A stretch of 54,052 nt of DNA from RGIG4576 sp964606575 (GTDB taxonomy: Bacteria > Bacteroidota > Bacteroidia > Bacteroidales > Muribaculaceae), in the NCBI GenBank assembly GCA_964606575.1, contig CAZSHA010000007.1:1-54052 (forward strand), written 5' to 3'. Position 1 is the stretch's first letter. Each line of letters opens with the position of its first letter. Under the pieces are notes generated by a model that saw only the letters and a list, made by a program, of their open reading frames with translations, made no database searches and was not told the DNA's origin. Below are positions 52,925-54,052 of the stretch, one piece after another. The position numbers were made by a program, and so were the translations under genes.

Positions 52925-53995
52925 ATGATAGCGACAAGTATAGGTAAGGAAAAGAAACGTATCGAATATTTCGATTTGATGAAAGGCGTGTGCATCGTAC
53001 TTGTCGTGATTAGTCATTGCTGTGAGGAGTTTGATATTAAGGGCAATTTGCATGTGTGGAGTATGCTGGAGCATCTGCGTATGCCATTATATTTTTTCCT
53101 GTCGGGGATGTTCTTCAAGGAATATTCGTGTTTTATCGACTTTGTAGTGCGTAAGTTCAATAAGTTGATAGTTCCCTTTTTATTCTTTGCGGTGATAACG
53201 GTAATACCGAAATTGCTATCGGGCGAGTTATCGTGTGAATTGTTGTATGTAAAGAAGCATATATCGTGGATGTTGAAATATAGCGGTTATCTGTGGTTCT
53301 TGCGTGCATTATTCTTTGCTAATATTCTATATTATGTTTATAATAAGGCAGTGGCTGGATATAGTTTTGGGGTAAGGGCTATTGTAGTGTTGTGCGTTAC
53401 TGCTCTCGGTTGGTGTGTGAATAGTTTTATACCTGTCGAGGGTAATTTTAGGTCAGATTACGCTTATTTATCAAGTGCGGTGACAGCATTTCTCGTTATG
53501 CCGTTTTTTTTCGTAGCTTCTAGCGTAAGAGAGCCTTTGTTGAGGTTGCGGTCAGTAGGCATGTTACGGTTGTCAGTTCTGTTTTGTTTATCATTGGCAG
53601 TATGCTATTTTACTGCTTCAGGTGGTGTGTATTTAGCAAATGCCAAGGTTCAGAACAATGTGATGCTATTCTATATCGCTGCCTTTGCCGCAATTCTATG
53701 CGTTTGGTGTATTTGTTATGCAGCGAAAAGGGTGTGGTATTTGTCTTTTGTTGGACGATATTCAATCATTGTATATCTGGTGCATTGTCCGTTATTGTCT
53801 ATGTTTGTGTATATGGGTTTGTTTGATAATGTATATCTGCTTGCGGTGGCTTTATTAGGATTGATGCCGCCTGCGATATGGGTGTTCAAACGGTATTTTC
53901 CTGCCTTTGTGGCACAAAAAGACATTTTTATCTATAGCAACGGTAAAATTAATGTCGATTGGAGCGTTTTTTCTTTGAAAAAGAGGACCGAATGA
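52925..53995 (+). CDS. Acyltransferase-3 family membrane protein
   Basis: This is an integral membrane acyltransferase of 356 residues with about ten helices. The family opening is intact: RIEYFDLMKGVCIVLVVISHCCE, where the His of SHC corresponds to the catalytic His of the family. RMPLYFFLSGMFFKEY and GYLWFLRALFFANILYY follow. It probably moves an acetyl or similar group onto a surface sugar or lipid; the acceptor is unknown. It starts 9 bases after cinA and so is co-transcribed, although a functional link to tsaD or cinA is not evident. Confidence 0.88.
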   Translation: MIATSIGKEKKRIEYFDLMKGVCIVLVVISHCCEEFDIKGNLHVWSMLEHLRMPLYFFLSGMFFKEYSCFIDFVVRKFNKLIVPFLFFAVITVIPKLLSGELSCELLYVKKHISWMLKYSGYLWFLRALFFANILYYVYNKAVAGYSFGVRAIVVLCVTALGWCVNSFIPVEGNFRSDYAYLSSAVTAFLVMPFFFVASSVREPLLRLRSVGMLRLSVLFCLSLAVCYFTASGGVYLANAKVQNNVMLFYIAAFAAILCVWCICYAAKRVWYLSFVGRYSIIVYLVHCPLLSMFVYMGLFDNVYLLAVALLGLMPPAIWVFKRYFPAFVAQKDIFIYSNGKINVDWSVFSLKKRTE

Positions 53996-54027
53996 GTTGC
54001 AAATAAAGAAAATTAGTGTTAACTTTG
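53996..54027 (+). promoter_or_regulatory. Promoter directed out of the window
   Basis: GTTG (53996-53999), a 20-base spacer and TAACTTTG (54020-54027) match the consensus closely. In many Bacteroidota the ribosomal protein genes rpmB-rpmG follow cinA, so those genes may lie just downstream; that part is inference. Confidence 0.75.
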
Positions 54028-54052
54028 CACCGCAAATTTCAAGACAGCAGTA

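Overview
The window is a 54-kb stretch of a Bacteroidales-type chromosome (phylum Bacteroidota). The reasons are direct. It has a 286-residue primary sigma factor of the Bacteroidetes form and many promoters of the matching TTTG / TAnnTTTG type. It also has a complete SusC/SusD locus under an ECF sigma/FecR pair, a fimbrillin-like lipoprotein, and DUF4886- and DUF4421-type proteins. A gut or oral Bacteroidales family such as Muribaculaceae is possible, but I cannot fix the family from sequence reading alone. No tRNA, rRNA operon, CRISPR array or insertion sequence was seen.

Layout. (1) 1-9.5 kb is a core region: a truncated leuA with a well-formed leucine/isoleucine attenuator (a 22-residue leader peptide rich in Ile and Leu codons, an antiterminator and a terminator); a fimbrillin-like lipoprotein; rpoD; degP; the RNase P RNA gene rnpB; an NhaC-type antiporter; a decayed histidine kinase; and an orphan trpB2. 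(2) 9.7-29.2 kb is the accessory centrepiece: ECF sigma, FecR anti-sigma, SusC with an STN signalling domain, SusD, a surface lipoprotein, two stand-alone propeller-type secreted proteins, two zinc N-acetylmuramoyl-L-alanine amidases carrying the same propeller module, and a GHL10 (DigH/DUF187-like) glycosidase. (3) 29.2-39.3 kb holds an orphan Vsr endonuclease, hisS, a BASS-type transporter, a Crp-family regulator with a TSCPD protein, a second ECF sigma, an NfeD-like protein, an AT-rich DUF4886 gene, kdsB, a catalytically dead M16 protein and PPi-dependent phosphofructokinase. (4) 39.4-54 kb holds a GT2 glycosyltransferase, a periplasmic-binding/PAS receptor without an output domain, nadE, tamB with a coupled DUF4421 outer-membrane protein, tsaD, cinA, an acyltransferase, and a promoter aimed at the next gene outside the window.

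The most interesting reading concerns region 2. Amidases strip stem peptides from peptidoglycan and leave denuded glycan strands. GHL10 enzymes of the DigH type are known to cut denuded strands. Here two amidases and a GHL10 enzyme sit with a SusCD importer and a sigma/anti-sigma switch. I infer a peptidoglycan-glycan acquisition locus in which a shared propeller module acts as the targeting or binding unit. The amidases end in domains resembling type IX secretion sorting tails. Hairpins followed by T-tracts between the lipoprotein, propeller and amidase genes suggest graded expression along the locus. The gene content and active-site residues are visible in the sequence. Substrate and secretion route are inference.
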